From: Sphingomonas bacterium
GTDB lineage: Bacteria; Pseudomonadota; Alphaproteobacteria; Sphingomonadales; Sphingomonadaceae
Direction: 5' to 3'
DNA: 11,469 nt
Assembly (NCBI GenBank): GCA_026785645.1
Contig: JAJAZM010000191.1
Location: 1-11,469, forward strand
A program made the position numbers and the translations under genes. Positions 1 to 7,741 of this stretch are shown here, piece by piece. The notes below the pieces were generated by a model. That model was given only the letters and a program-made list of their open reading frames with translations. It was not told the origin of the DNA and ran no database searches. Position 1 is the stretch's first letter. Every line of letters begins with the position of its first letter.

Positions 1-1264
1 CCCGCCGCGGGGCGAGCGGGAGCGCGGCGCCCGCGCGGCCATGCACGGTGCGGCGGCCATCGTCATCGCGCGCCCCGATCCGCGACCGCCGCGCCCGCGC
101 TGCGGCGCGCGCGGGGGCGGGCGGCGGGTCGAGGAACGGCAGCCTGACCGGGTCAGCCTCGCCCCACAGCAGGCAGGTCAGCACCAGGCTGGAGAGGTCG
201 GCGTCGAGGATTTCGGGGGGGTCGTGGGCGGGGAGCGCGGCGGTCGCGGCTTCCTCCCACAGCCGGATCGCGACCCCCGACGCCTGGCGCGCGGCGCGGC
301 CGGCGCGCTGGGTTATCGCGGCCCTCGAGGCGCGCTCGGTCACCAGCCGGGTCAGCCCCGCCCCGCGATCGTAGCGCGGCCGCCGCGCAAGCCCGCAGTC
401 GACCATGATCCGCACATCGTCGAGCGTCAGGCTGGTCTCGGCGATGCTCGAAGCGAGGATGAGTTTGCGGGTGCCGGGCGCGGGCGGGGCGAGGGCGGCG
501 CGCTGCGCAGCGGGATCGATCTGGCCATGCAGCCGGTGGAGCACGACGTCGGGTGGCAAATTGCCAAGCGCCTCGGCGGTGCGCTCGATCTCCGCCACTC
601 CGGGGAGGAAAGCCAGCAGCGACCCTTGATAATCACCCAGCGCGCGCCGCACTGCGGCGGCCATTTGCGGCTCGATCCGCGCGCCGGGGTCGCGGCCATC
701 ATAATGGATCGTCAGCGCGAAGCTCTTGCCCGCGCTTTCAATCTTGGGCGGATCGCCGAGCAGCCCGGCAAAGCGCGCACTGTCGAGCGTTGCGGACATG
801 GCGAGAATTCGCAGATCGGGGCGCAACGCCGCCGCCGCATCGAGCGTCAATGCAAGCGCCAGGTCACTATCGAGGCTTCGCTCATGCACTTCGTCGAACA
901 ACACCGTTGAAACTCCGGCCAGTTCGGGATCGGCCTGGAGCCGCGCGAGGAACACGCCGTGGGTCATCGCGATCACCCGGCTCGCCTTGCCGACCTTGCT
1001 GTCGAGGCGGGTCTGGTAGCCAATCGTCGCCCCGGCAATTTCGCCCCGCTCACGCGCCATATACTCGGCCGCCGAACGCGCTGCGAGCCGCCGTGGCACC
1101 AGCAGCAATACTTGGCCCACGCACCATGGTTCGCCGAGCAACGCCGGCGCGACCCGCGTCGTCTTGCCTGCCCCCGGCGGCGCGACCAGCAAGGCTCGCG
1201 GTCCCGCCCGGAGCGCAGCGAGCAAATCCGGAAGCACCGCATCGATCGGGAAGATTGGGCTCAC
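1..1264 (-). CDS. hrpB: ATP-dependent RNA helicase HrpB, C-terminal part missing (window edge)
   Basis: DEAH-type superfamily 2 helicase of the HrpB family, a cytoplasmic ATPase predicted to remodel RNA; its physiological substrate is poorly defined. The reading frame stays open to base 1 and gives 421 residues, about half of a usual HrpB of 800 or more. Motifs seen: Walker A GAGKTT at 31-36, DEVH at 124-127 (family usually DEFH or DEVH), SAT at 157-159, ASSIAETSLT at 271-280 and motif VI QRAGRAAR at 319-326, where the last glycine of the usual QRxGRxGR is alanine. The start is GTG at 1264, 16 nt after the gnd stop; it puts the family-typical PIDAVLPDLL at residues 6-15. No strong Shine-Dalgarno is visible, so translation may be coupled to gnd. 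Residues 386-421 carry several arginines where the family has leucine (see findings). Family assignment is firm; the quality of the last 40 codons is not. Confidence 0.9.
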   Translation of the reverse strand, partial: MSPIFPIDAVLPDLLAALRAGPRALLVAPPGAGKTTRVAPALLGEPWCVGQVLLLVPRRLAARSAAEYMARERGEIAGATIGYQTRLDSKVGKASRVIAMTHGVFLARLQADPELAGVSTVLFDEVHERSLDSDLALALTLDAAAALRPDLRILAMSATLDSARFAGLLGDPPKIESAGKSFALTIHYDGRDPGARIEPQMAAAVRRALGDYQGSLLAFLPGVAEIERTAEALGNLPPDVVLHRLHGQIDPAAQRAALAPPAPGTRKLILASSIAETSLTLDDVRIMVDCGLARRPRYDRGAGLTRLVTERASRAAITQRAGRAARQASGVAIRLWEEAATAALPAHDPPEILDADLSSLVLTCLLWGEADPVRLPFLDPPPAPARAAARARRSRIGARDDDGRRTVHGRAGAALPLAPRR

Positions 1265-1280
1265 CGCCGCCGTCGGCGGC

Positions 1281-2255
1281 TTACTGCGGCATCTCGACGT
1301 GGCCGCCGAACCCGAACCGCATCGCCGACAACATCTGGTCGGCATAGCTTTCCTCGACCCGGCTGCGGTAGCGCGCGAACAACGACGCGGCGAGGACGTC
1401 GACCGGCACCGATTCCTCCATCGCCGCATCGATCGTCCAGCGACCCTCGCCCGAATCCGCCACGCGCCCGGAGAATTTGGACAGCGACTGGTCGTCGGCC
1501 AGCGCGATTGAGATCAGGTCGAGCAGCCACGACGAAATCACGCTCCCGCGTCGCCACACTTCGGCGATATCCGACAGATTGAGGTCGTAGCTGGTATCGA
1601 GCTCTTCATTGGCCCGCCCGCGGAGGATATCGAAGCCCTCGGCATAGGCCTGCATCATGCCATATTCGATGCCGTTGTGAATCATCTTGGTGAAATGGCC
1701 CGACCCCGCCGGACCGCAGTGGACATAGCCATGTTCGGCCTTCCATTGATGCGCCGATTGCGACCTTTTGGTACGCTCCACCGTGCCGATGCCGGGCGCC
1801 AGCGTGGCGAACAGCGGATCGAGCAGATCGACCTGCTCCTTGGGCCCGCCGATCATCATGCAATAGCCGCGAGTGAGGCCCCACACGCCGCCCGACACGC
1901 CGACATCGACGAAATGCATGTCGCGTTCCGCCAGATATTTGGAGCGCTCGATGTCATGCTTCCAGAAGCTGTTGCCGCCATCGATGACGATCGCGCCGGG
2001 CTTCGCGACATCGGCGATTTCGCGCATCACGCTGTCGGTGATCTTGCCTGCCGGAAGCATTACCCAGAAGATCGCCGGGGAGGGCAATTTTCCGGCCAGT
2101 TCGTCAAGGCTCGCGGCACCTTCGGCACCGTCCTTTGCAAGCGCAGCCACCGCCGCGGCATCGCGGTCGTAGGCTACGACCTCATGCCCGCCAGCGATCA
2201 GCCGCCGCGCCATATTGCCGCCCATTCGCCCAAGACCGATCATGCCGAGTTTCAT
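1281..2255 (-). CDS. gnd: 6-phosphogluconate dehydrogenase, decarboxylating (short type)
   Basis: Cytoplasmic enzyme that oxidatively decarboxylates 6-phosphogluconate to ribulose 5-phosphate, yielding NAD(P)H. At 324 residues it belongs to the short 6PGDH-like branch (about 300-330) rather than the 470-residue classical enzyme. Visible features: Rossmann motif GLGRMG at 7-12, IDGGNS at 91-96, substrate-binding SGG at 121-123, and KMIHNGIEYGMMQAYAEG at 190-207 with catalytic Lys190 and His193-Asn194. The second beta strand ends in Asp30 (VVAYDRD), where NADP-dependent enzymes usually have an NRT-type motif, so NAD preference is inferred. The frame is open upstream to 2360, but ATG at 2255 is chosen because MKLGMIGLGRMG is the normal N-terminus and GGGAG (2267-2263) lies 7 nt ahead of it. 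The gene follows the prenyl synthase by 28 nt and precedes hrpB by 16 nt, which suggests co-transcription. Confidence 0.92.
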   Translation of the reverse strand: MKLGMIGLGRMGGNMARRLIAGGHEVVAYDRDAAAVAALAKDGAEGAASLDELAGKLPSPAIFWVMLPAGKITDSVMREIADVAKPGAIVIDGGNSFWKHDIERSKYLAERDMHFVDVGVSGGVWGLTRGYCMMIGGPKEQVDLLDPLFATLAPGIGTVERTKRSQSAHQWKAEHGYVHCGPAGSGHFTKMIHNGIEYGMMQAYAEGFDILRGRANEELDTSYDLNLSDIAEVWRRGSVISSWLLDLISIALADDQSLSKFSGRVADSGEGRWTIDAAMEESVPVDVLAASLFARYRSRVEESYADQMLSAMRFGFGGHVEMPQ

Positions 2256-2283
2256 GCATTTACTCCCAACATGGAGGCGAGGA

Positions 2284-3309
2284 TCAATATGCCCGCGCCA
2301 CCGCAAATTCGGCCGCTTCGACCATCGCCCCCTTGGCCCGACCGGCGGGGAAGGGGGCAAGCGCGTCGATTGCCCGGCGGGCGTAGAGCCGTGCGCGTTC
2401 CATCGTGTCGGCCAGCGCCCCGCTCGATCTCACCAGTGCGATCGCCTCAGCCAAGTCGGCGTCGGAGGCGCGGGTACCGGCCATCGCCGCGGCCCAGAAT
2501 TTGCGGTCGGAATTACTGCCGCGCGCATGAGCAAGGATCACCGGAAGAGTCATCTTGCCGTCGCGGAAGTCGTCGCCCTGACCTTTGCCCATGGTCGCCG
2601 CGTCCGACGAATAATCGATTGCATCGTCGACCAGCTGGAACGCGATCCCGAGGTTGCGGCCAAAGCTGTCGAGCGCGGCCTCGGCCTCGTCCCCGGCCTC
2701 GGCCACGACCGGTGCGATCCGGCAGGCGGCGGCGAACAAGGCGGCGGTCTTGGCGGCGATGATGGCCAGATAATGATCTTCGTCGGTGTCGATCCGGCGT
2801 TGTGCGGTCAATTGGTCGACCTCGCCCTCGGCGATCACCGCGCTGGCGTGGCTGAGGATCTTCAAGACTCTCAGGCTGCCATCCTCGACCATCAGTTCGA
2901 ACGCCCGGCTGAACAGGAAATCGCCGACCAGGACGCTCGCCGGATTGCCCCAGATGAGATTGGCGGCGGTCTTGCCGCGGCGCATGTCGGAGCCGTCGAC
3001 GACATCATCGTGGAGCAAGGTCGCGGTGTGGATGAACTCGACCGCAGCGGCCAGCTTGTGGTGACGCGTGCCCGGATAATCGCACAGTGCCGCACTGGCC
3101 AGCGTCAGCATCGGCCGCATGCGCTTGCCGCCGCCGGCGATGAGGTGCCCGGCAAGCTCGGGGATCAGCGCGACCTTGGACTGCATTCGGTCGAGGATCA
3201 CGGCGTTGACCGCGTTCATGTCGGCGGCGACCAGCTGGACCAGTCGGTCGAGGCTGGGCGGCCGGCCCGACTCTGGGCGCTCGGCGAGATGGTGGACGGT
3301 CGCGGTCAC
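2284..3309 (-). CDS. ispB: Long-chain polyprenyl diphosphate synthase (ubiquinone side chain)
   Basis: Trans-isoprenyl diphosphate synthase that extends farnesyl or geranylgeranyl diphosphate with isopentenyl diphosphate to make the ubiquinone tail. In sphingomonads the product would be decaprenyl (Q-10), so ddsA is an equally fair name. Of 341 residues, the visible family motifs are GGGKRMRP at 59-66, the first aspartate-rich motif DDVVDGSD at 101-108 and the second, FQLVDDAID, at 224-232; these aspartates bind Mg-diphosphate. Residue 96, five before the first aspartate motif, is alanine, a small residue that fits a long-chain product. The start codon is GTG at 3309; no in-frame ATG gives a better N-terminus, and a weak AGGG lies about 9 nt upstream. 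It starts 40 nt after the M13 peptidase stop and is followed by gnd. Product chain length is inferred, not read. Confidence 0.9.
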   Translation of the reverse strand: MTATVHHLAERPESGRPPSLDRLVQLVAADMNAVNAVILDRMQSKVALIPELAGHLIAGGGKRMRPMLTLASAALCDYPGTRHHKLAAAVEFIHTATLLHDDVVDGSDMRRGKTAANLIWGNPASVLVGDFLFSRAFELMVEDGSLRVLKILSHASAVIAEGEVDQLTAQRRIDTDEDHYLAIIAAKTAALFAAACRIAPVVAEAGDEAEAALDSFGRNLGIAFQLVDDAIDYSSDAATMGKGQGDDFRDGKMTLPVILAHARGSNSDRKFWAAAMAGTRASDADLAEAIALVRSSGALADTMERARLYARRAIDALAPFPAGRAKGAMVEAAEFAVARAY

Positions 3310-3349
3310 GGCCGCCGCCCTAGCCGGACGGCGGCAGATTTCCTAGCCT

Positions 3350-5410
3350 CTACCAGACTTTGACCCGCTTCTCCGGCGACAAATAAAGCGCATCGCCGGG
3401 TTTAACGCCAAACGCGGCATACCAAGGGTCGAAATTGCGGACGATCCCGTTGACCCGATATTTGGCCGGGCTGTGGGGGTCGGTCAGCAGTTGCTGGCGG
3501 GCCGCATCCTCGCGCCGTTTGCCCTGCCATGCCTGGGCATAAGCGATGAAAAAGCGCTGGTCGCCGGTCAGCCCGTCGATCACCGGCTGGGAGCCGTGCT
3601 TCGCAACATATTTGCGATACGCCGCATAGGCCGCCTCGAGCCCGCCGAGGTCGCCCAGATTTTCGCCCAAGGTCAGCTGGCCGTTAACTTTGTTGCCGGG
3701 GATCGGCTCATAGGCATTGAACTGGCCAACCAGTGCCTGGGCATTCTCGGTGTAGGCCTTGGCGGTGGCCGGGCTCCACCAGTCGCGGATCCGCCCGGAC
3801 GCATCGAACTTGCGCCCCTGGTCGTCGAACCCGTGACCGATTTCATGCCCGATGACCGCGCCGATCGCGCCATAGTTTAGCGCCGGGTCGGCATTGGGGT
3901 CGAAGAACGGCGGCTGGAGGATCGCGGCGGGAAAGGTGATCTGGTTGTTGAGCGGGTCATAATAAGCGTTCACGGTTTGCGGGGTCATCCCCCACAATCC
4001 GCGATCGACCGGCTTGGGCAGCCGCGACAAATCGAGCCTGCGCGCGAAGTCGGCGGCGCGGATGCCGTTGCCGAGCACGTCGCCGCGCTTCACCGCCATC
4101 GACGAATAATCGATATAGTTGACCGGGTGGCCAGTTCGCGGATCGAATGCGGCGAGCTTGTCGAGCGCTTGCTTGCGGGTCGCGTCGTCCATCCACGAAG
4201 CGCCGGCGATGAGGTCGGCATAGGATGCGCGAAGGTCGGTGATGAGGTCGCCCATCACACGATCGCTGCTCGCCGAATAATGGCGTTGGACATAGATCTG
4301 TCCAACGCCCTCGCCGATCGCGGCATTGACCATCTGGATGCCGCGCTTCCACCGGTCGCGCTGTTGCTTCACCCCGCTTAGCTGGGTCGAGTAGAATGCA
4401 AACCGGCGGTCGTCGAAGGCCTTGCTGAGCGACCCGGCGTGATCGCTTGCAAAGCGGAATGCGAGCCATTCCTTCCACGTCGATAAGGACGTGGAGTCGA
4501 GCAATTTTCCGGCGCCGGCTATGGCTGACGGTTCGGCCACGATCAGGATCGGCACCGCGCCGAAGCCGGCCTTGTCGAGCGTCGCGATCCAGTCGAATTG
4601 CGGCGCGGTCGCGGCCATCTTTGCGCGGTCCATCGGGTTAAGGATCTTTTCGATGTCGCGGCGGTCGGCGGCGGGCCACTGCGCCGTCGACAAAGCGGTC
4701 TCGAGGGCAATTATGCGGTCGGCGCTGGCGCCGTCGTCGGCGATTCCGGCGAGTTTCTGGATGGCCATGATGTAGCTTCGATACGCCGTGCGGTGGGCCA
4801 CCATCTTGGCATCGGTGGCAAGATAATATTCGCGGCTGGGCAGGCCCAGCGTCGACTGGCTGACCGCGGCGATGTAGCGCTTGGGGTTCGACGGATCGGG
4901 CAGGATCCCGGCCTCGAACGGGCTGGCGTAGCCGGTTTCCATAAACAAATCGAGCAATTGGCGGCGGTCGCGAACCGCGTCGATCCGCGCCAGATAGGGC
5001 TTGATCGGGGCCGCACCGAGGCGATCGATCGCGGCGGTGTCCATCCAGCTGCCGTACAGGTCGCCGACCTGCTGGGCGAGGCGCGAGCCCTTGGGCTGGC
5101 GCGCCATTTCCTCGACAATCGCGCGAACCTGCGCCTCGGCCTGGTCGGACACCACGACCCCGACCCCGGCACTGCTGCGGTCGGCGGCGATCGGGGTCGC
5201 CTTGTCCCAGCCGCCGTTGACGAAGGACCAGAAATCATCGCCCGGCTTGACCGATCGGTCCATCGATGACGGGGCATAGCCCCAGCTGCCGTATGATGGC
5301 TTGGCTGTGTTTCCGCCGGGGGCGGCCAAGGCTGGCGCGGACAAAGCTGGCGCGGCCAAGGCGAGCGCGGCGACGGCGCTGGCACCGAGCAACAGGTGAC
5401 GAATGACCAT
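3350..5410 (-). CDS. Secreted M13 family zinc metallopeptidase (neprilysin/PepO-like)
   Basis: Exported zinc endopeptidase of family M13, predicted to cleave oligopeptides in the periplasm. The chosen ATG (5410) gives 686 residues, normal for the family; the longer frame to 5485 would bury the signal peptide. GGGGA about 8 nt upstream supports this start. Residues 1-29 form a signal peptide with Ala-rich core and likely cleavage after ALA; no lipobox cysteine is seen. The N-terminal M13 domain begins near VKPGDDFWSFVNG (54-66). Catalytic features: substrate-binding NAYY at 481-484, HEIGH at 522-526 (two zinc histidines and the catalytic Glu), GENLGDLGG from 582 (third zinc ligand Glu583, Asp587), RVNG near 652-655, and a terminal KVW resembling the C-terminal VW of neprilysins. 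It lies 87 nt downstream of the sensor kinase on the same strand, so control by that system is possible. The natural substrate cannot be inferred. Confidence 0.93.
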   Translation of the reverse strand: MVIRHLLLGASAVAALALAAPALSAPALAAPGGNTAKPSYGSWGYAPSSMDRSVKPGDDFWSFVNGGWDKATPIAADRSSAGVGVVVSDQAEAQVRAIVEEMARQPKGSRLAQQVGDLYGSWMDTAAIDRLGAAPIKPYLARIDAVRDRRQLLDLFMETGYASPFEAGILPDPSNPKRYIAAVSQSTLGLPSREYYLATDAKMVAHRTAYRSYIMAIQKLAGIADDGASADRIIALETALSTAQWPAADRRDIEKILNPMDRAKMAATAPQFDWIATLDKAGFGAVPILIVAEPSAIAGAGKLLDSTSLSTWKEWLAFRFASDHAGSLSKAFDDRRFAFYSTQLSGVKQQRDRWKRGIQMVNAAIGEGVGQIYVQRHYSASSDRVMGDLITDLRASYADLIAGASWMDDATRKQALDKLAAFDPRTGHPVNYIDYSSMAVKRGDVLGNGIRAADFARRLDLSRLPKPVDRGLWGMTPQTVNAYYDPLNNQITFPAAILQPPFFDPNADPALNYGAIGAVIGHEIGHGFDDQGRKFDASGRIRDWWSPATAKAYTENAQALVGQFNAYEPIPGNKVNGQLTLGENLGDLGGLEAAYAAYRKYVAKHGSQPVIDGLTGDQRFFIAYAQAWQGKRREDAARQQLLTDPHSPAKYRVNGIVRNFDPWYAAFGVKPGDALYLSPEKRVKVW
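5328..5372 (-). repeat. Three imperfect 15-bp tandem units in the M13 signal-peptide coding region
   Basis: Plus-strand units at 5328-5342, 5343-5357 and 5358-5372 share the pattern AARGCKRGCGCGGMC with few changes. Read on the minus strand they encode a repeated APAL(S/A) pentapeptide in the hydrophobic core and cleavage region of the M13 signal peptide. The unit is a multiple of three, so gain or loss of copies keeps the reading frame and only changes signal-peptide length. Confidence 0.7.
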
Positions 5411-5497
5411 GGCAATATTCCCCGCGATGAACAAACGCCGATTGAACCTGCGCAAATGATTGGCGGCAACCGTGAATTCGACCAACGGATGGAAAAA

Positions 5498-6898
5498 TCA
5501 ATCGGCCCGGGGCAGCGACAGCGTCGTCATCAGCCCGCCGAGGTCGTCGCTTTCGGCCAGCGATATCGTCCCGCCATAAATTTCGGCGACGTCGCGAACG
5601 ATCGCGAGACCCAGCCCGGTGCCGGGTTTGCCGGTGGTGTCGAGCCGCGCGCCGCGGTCGAAGATCGCTTGCCGTTCGGCTTCGGGAATCCCCGGCCCGT
5701 CATCCTCGACTGCAATCTCGACCTTGTCATCACCGCCGCGCGACACCGTGACGAACACCCGCCCGCCGCCATATTTCGCTGCATTCTCGATCAGATTGCC
5801 GAGCATCTCATCGAGATCCTGGCGCTCGATCCGCACTTCCGCAGCCTTGTCGCCATCGATATCGACCGTCACCGCCGGATAGAGCCGCGACACCGCCCGC
5901 TCGACCGCTTCCAGGCTGTCCCACACTTTCGCTCGCGCCTGGGCCGAGGCGCGGCGGCCGATGGCGCGGGCGCGTGCCAGATGGTGGTCGACCTGGCGCC
6001 GCATCGTCGTTGCCTCGCGGCATACCGTGTCGGCCAAATCGGGGGCCTGCGCGGTGGCGGCGTTGGTGATCACCGTCAGCGGCGTTTTCAAGGCATGGGC
6101 CAGATTGCCAGCGTGGCGCCGCGCTTCCTCGGCCTGCTCCTCGTCATGGGCCAGCAGCGCATTGATCTCCTGCACCAATGGATGGACTTCGCGCGGGAAA
6201 TTTTCGGCAATCCGCCGTTGTCGACCGCTGCGAATGGCGATGACTTCGGTCCGCACCCGGCGCAGCGGCCACAGCCCGAAGCTCGCCTGGAGCGCGGTCA
6301 GCACCAGCAGCCCGAGCCCGAGCGCGGCGAGGCTGCGGAACAGGGTGGCGCGAAAGTCACTGATCTGGCGATCGAGAATTTCGCGCGATTGCGCCACTTG
6401 AAACCGCCAGCGGGTCGATGATCCGGGGAGGATCACGTCGCGCTCGACGATCCGCAGTGGCTCGCCCTCAAACTCGGCGCTGTCGTAATTGTGAAGCTCG
6501 ACGTCGTTGTGCGCGGCATCGACCCGCAACCGCCGATCCCACAGCGAACGCGACGGAAACGTATCGGTCCCGGTCCCCGAAACCTGGAAATAAACCCCCG
6601 AATAAGGCTCGAGAAACCGTTGGTCGGCGGGCGGTCGGCTGAACCTCACTTCGCCATCGGGACCGATTTCGGAGCTGGCGATCAGCGCCTTGTTGAGAAT
6701 ATATTCGAGCTGCTCGTCGAAATTCTCGGTCAGCGATCCGGTCAGCACCCGGTCGAGTGCATAGCCCCCGCCGAGCAGCAATACGCCGACCCACAATGCC
6801 GCAATCCCGATCAGCCGCCGGGTCAGAGATGTCAGGCCGCGCCGCTTCCCCGCCAGACCGTGCGGCACGACCGGCTGGGCCGGCGGGGCTGGGCTCAA
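5498..6898 (-). CDS. Membrane sensor histidine kinase (PhoQ/FeuQ-like)
   Basis: Inner-membrane sensor kinase partnered with the response regulator encoded just upstream. Of 466 residues: short cytoplasmic N-terminus, transmembrane helix about 29-48, periplasmic sensor domain about 50-184, second helix about 185-210, then a HAMP-like linker. The dimerisation/H-box is LAHALKTPLTVI with phospho-acceptor His268. The ATPase domain shows N-box NLIENAAKYG (Asn372), G1 DDGPGI (399-404) and G2 GTGLGLAI (426-433). No key residue is missing. The start is TTG at 6898, overlapping the regulator stop as TTGA; GAGGA 9 nt upstream, inside the regulator gene, supports this start and coupled translation. The periplasmic domain matches the PhoQ/FeuQ layout in size, but its ligand cannot be read from sequence. 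In rhizobia the related FeuPQ pair controls cyclic-glucan export; transfer of that role here would be a guess. Confidence 0.92.
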   Translation of the reverse strand: MSPAPPAQPVVPHGLAGKRRGLTSLTRRLIGIAALWVGVLLLGGGYALDRVLTGSLTENFDEQLEYILNKALIASSEIGPDGEVRFSRPPADQRFLEPYSGVYFQVSGTGTDTFPSRSLWDRRLRVDAAHNDVELHNYDSAEFEGEPLRIVERDVILPGSSTRWRFQVAQSREILDRQISDFRATLFRSLAALGLGLLVLTALQASFGLWPLRRVRTEVIAIRSGRQRRIAENFPREVHPLVQEINALLAHDEEQAEEARRHAGNLAHALKTPLTVITNAATAQAPDLADTVCREATTMRRQVDHHLARARAIGRRASAQARAKVWDSLEAVERAVSRLYPAVTVDIDGDKAAEVRIERQDLDEMLGNLIENAAKYGGGRVFVTVSRGGDDKVEIAVEDDGPGIPEAERQAIFDRGARLDTTGKPGTGLGLAIVRDVAEIYGGTISLAESDDLGGLMTTLSLPRAD

Positions 6899-7560
6899 GC
6901 GCCAGGATCCTCGAGGCTGTAGCCGAGGCCGCGGATGGTGGTGATGGTGTCGGCACCAAGCTTTTTGCGGATGCGCGTCACGAACACTTCGATGGTATTT
7001 GAATCGCGATCGAAATCCTGATCGTAAATATGCTCGATCAGCTCGGTGCGGCTGACCACCTTGCCCTTGTGGTGCATCAAATAGGACAGCAATTTATACT
7101 CCTGCGCGGTCAATTTGACCGGCTCTCCCGCGCGGCTGACCTTGCCCGATCGCGCGTCGAGGCGGATTTCGCCTGCAACCAGTTCGGAGCTGGCATTGCC
7201 CGACGCGCGGCGGATCAGCGCACGCAGGCGGGCGATCAATTCCTCGGTCTGGAATGGCTTGGCGAGATAATCGTCGGCCCCGGCATCGAGGCCCGCGACC
7301 TTGTCCGACCAGCTGTCGCGCGCGGTCAGTACCAGCACCGGCATCTTGCGGCCTTCCTTGCGCCACCGGTCGAGTACGGTCAGCCCGTCGACTTCGGGCA
7401 GGCCGAGATCGAGCACTACCGCATCATATTGCTCGGTTTGCCCAAGATAATGGCCATCTTCGCCATCGGTGGCGAGGTCGACGGCATAGCCCGCGCCCTC
7501 GAGCGTCGAGCGCAACTGGCGACCGAGATTGGGTTCGTCCTCGACGATCAGGACTCGCAT
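6895..7560 (-). CDS. OmpR/PhoP-family response regulator (FeuP-like)
   Basis: DNA-binding response regulator of 221 residues. The receiver domain (1 to about 115) has the acidic pair Glu7-Asp8, phospho-acceptor Asp51 in VVLDLGLP, Thr79 and Lys101 in LAKPF. The C-terminal winged helix (about 127-219) includes SRTELIEHIYDQDFDRDSN (residues 173-191) and the recognition-helix region TIEVFVTRIRKKLG. The wording of this region, with MPVLVLTARDSWSDKVAG, closely resembles rhizobial FeuP and alphaproteobacterial PhoP proteins from memory. ATG at 7560 is preceded by AGGGGA (7574-7569) 8 nt upstream. It is first in a minus-strand cluster with its kinase and divergent from the alpha/beta hydrolase. The CAAGCT direct repeats in its upstream region suggest autoregulation (inference). 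Confidence 0.94.
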   Translation of the reverse strand: MRVLIVEDEPNLGRQLRSTLEGAGYAVDLATDGEDGHYLGQTEQYDAVVLDLGLPEVDGLTVLDRWRKEGRKMPVLVLTARDSWSDKVAGLDAGADDYLAKPFQTEELIARLRALIRRASGNASSELVAGEIRLDARSGKVSRAGEPVKLTAQEYKLLSYLMHHKGKVVSRTELIEHIYDQDFDRDSNTIEVFVTRIRKKLGADTITTIRGLGYSLEDPGA

Positions 7561-7603
7561 TTTGTAATTCCCCTAAAATTCGTTTCGCCTCTCAAACACC
7601 TGA

Positions 7604-7647
7604 CAAGCTGAACGGTTGCTTGGGCGAGCACAAGCTTAGGTCAAGCT
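7604..7647. promoter_or_regulatory. Candidate OmpR/PhoP-type operator: CAAGCT repeats
   Basis: The divergent gap between the response regulator and the hydrolase holds CAAGCT at 7604-7609, 7631-7636 and 7642-7647. The last two are separated by exactly 5 bp (TAGGT), giving the 11-bp, one-turn spacing used by OmpR/PhoP-family dimers. The pair sits 71-87 bp upstream of the regulator start and about 95-111 bp upstream of the hydrolase start. The repeats are seen directly; binding by the neighbouring regulator is inference. Confidence 0.4.
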
Positions 7648-7741
7648 GGCCCCGGGGCGGATCTCAATGTGAGGCGAGAAAATGGGTGGTATTCGACGCC
7701 AATCCGGTTAGCGTCGCGGCTTCGTCAGGGGAGAAAATGGT

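Noticed and set aside
41..910. 289-codon plus-strand reading frame opposite hrpB
   Set aside because: The minus-strand frame carries Walker A, DEVH, SAT and motif VI of HrpB; the plus frame has no recognisable features.
1677..2762. 361-codon plus-strand reading frame across gnd and the prenyl synthase
   Set aside because: It spans two real genes on the opposite strand and degenerates into an Arg/Pro-rich tail, so it is a composition artefact.
2215..3363. 382-codon plus-strand reading frame across the prenyl synthase
   Set aside because: Antisense to a gene with intact catalytic motifs, with no domain and no good ribosome-binding site.
5488..5500. T-run just after the kinase stop as an intrinsic terminator
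   Set aside because: The minus strand reads TGATTTTTCC, but no adequate hairpin precedes the T-run, so I do not call a terminator between the kinase and the M13 gene.
5396..6421. 341-codon plus-strand reading frame opposite the sensor kinase
   Set aside because: It is a shadow of the kinase, which has all H, N and G boxes on the minus strand.
7617..7630. TGCT-TGGGCG-AGCA inverted repeat between the CAAGCT copies
   Set aside because: Arms of 4 bp are expected often by chance and add nothing beyond the CAAGCT direct repeats.
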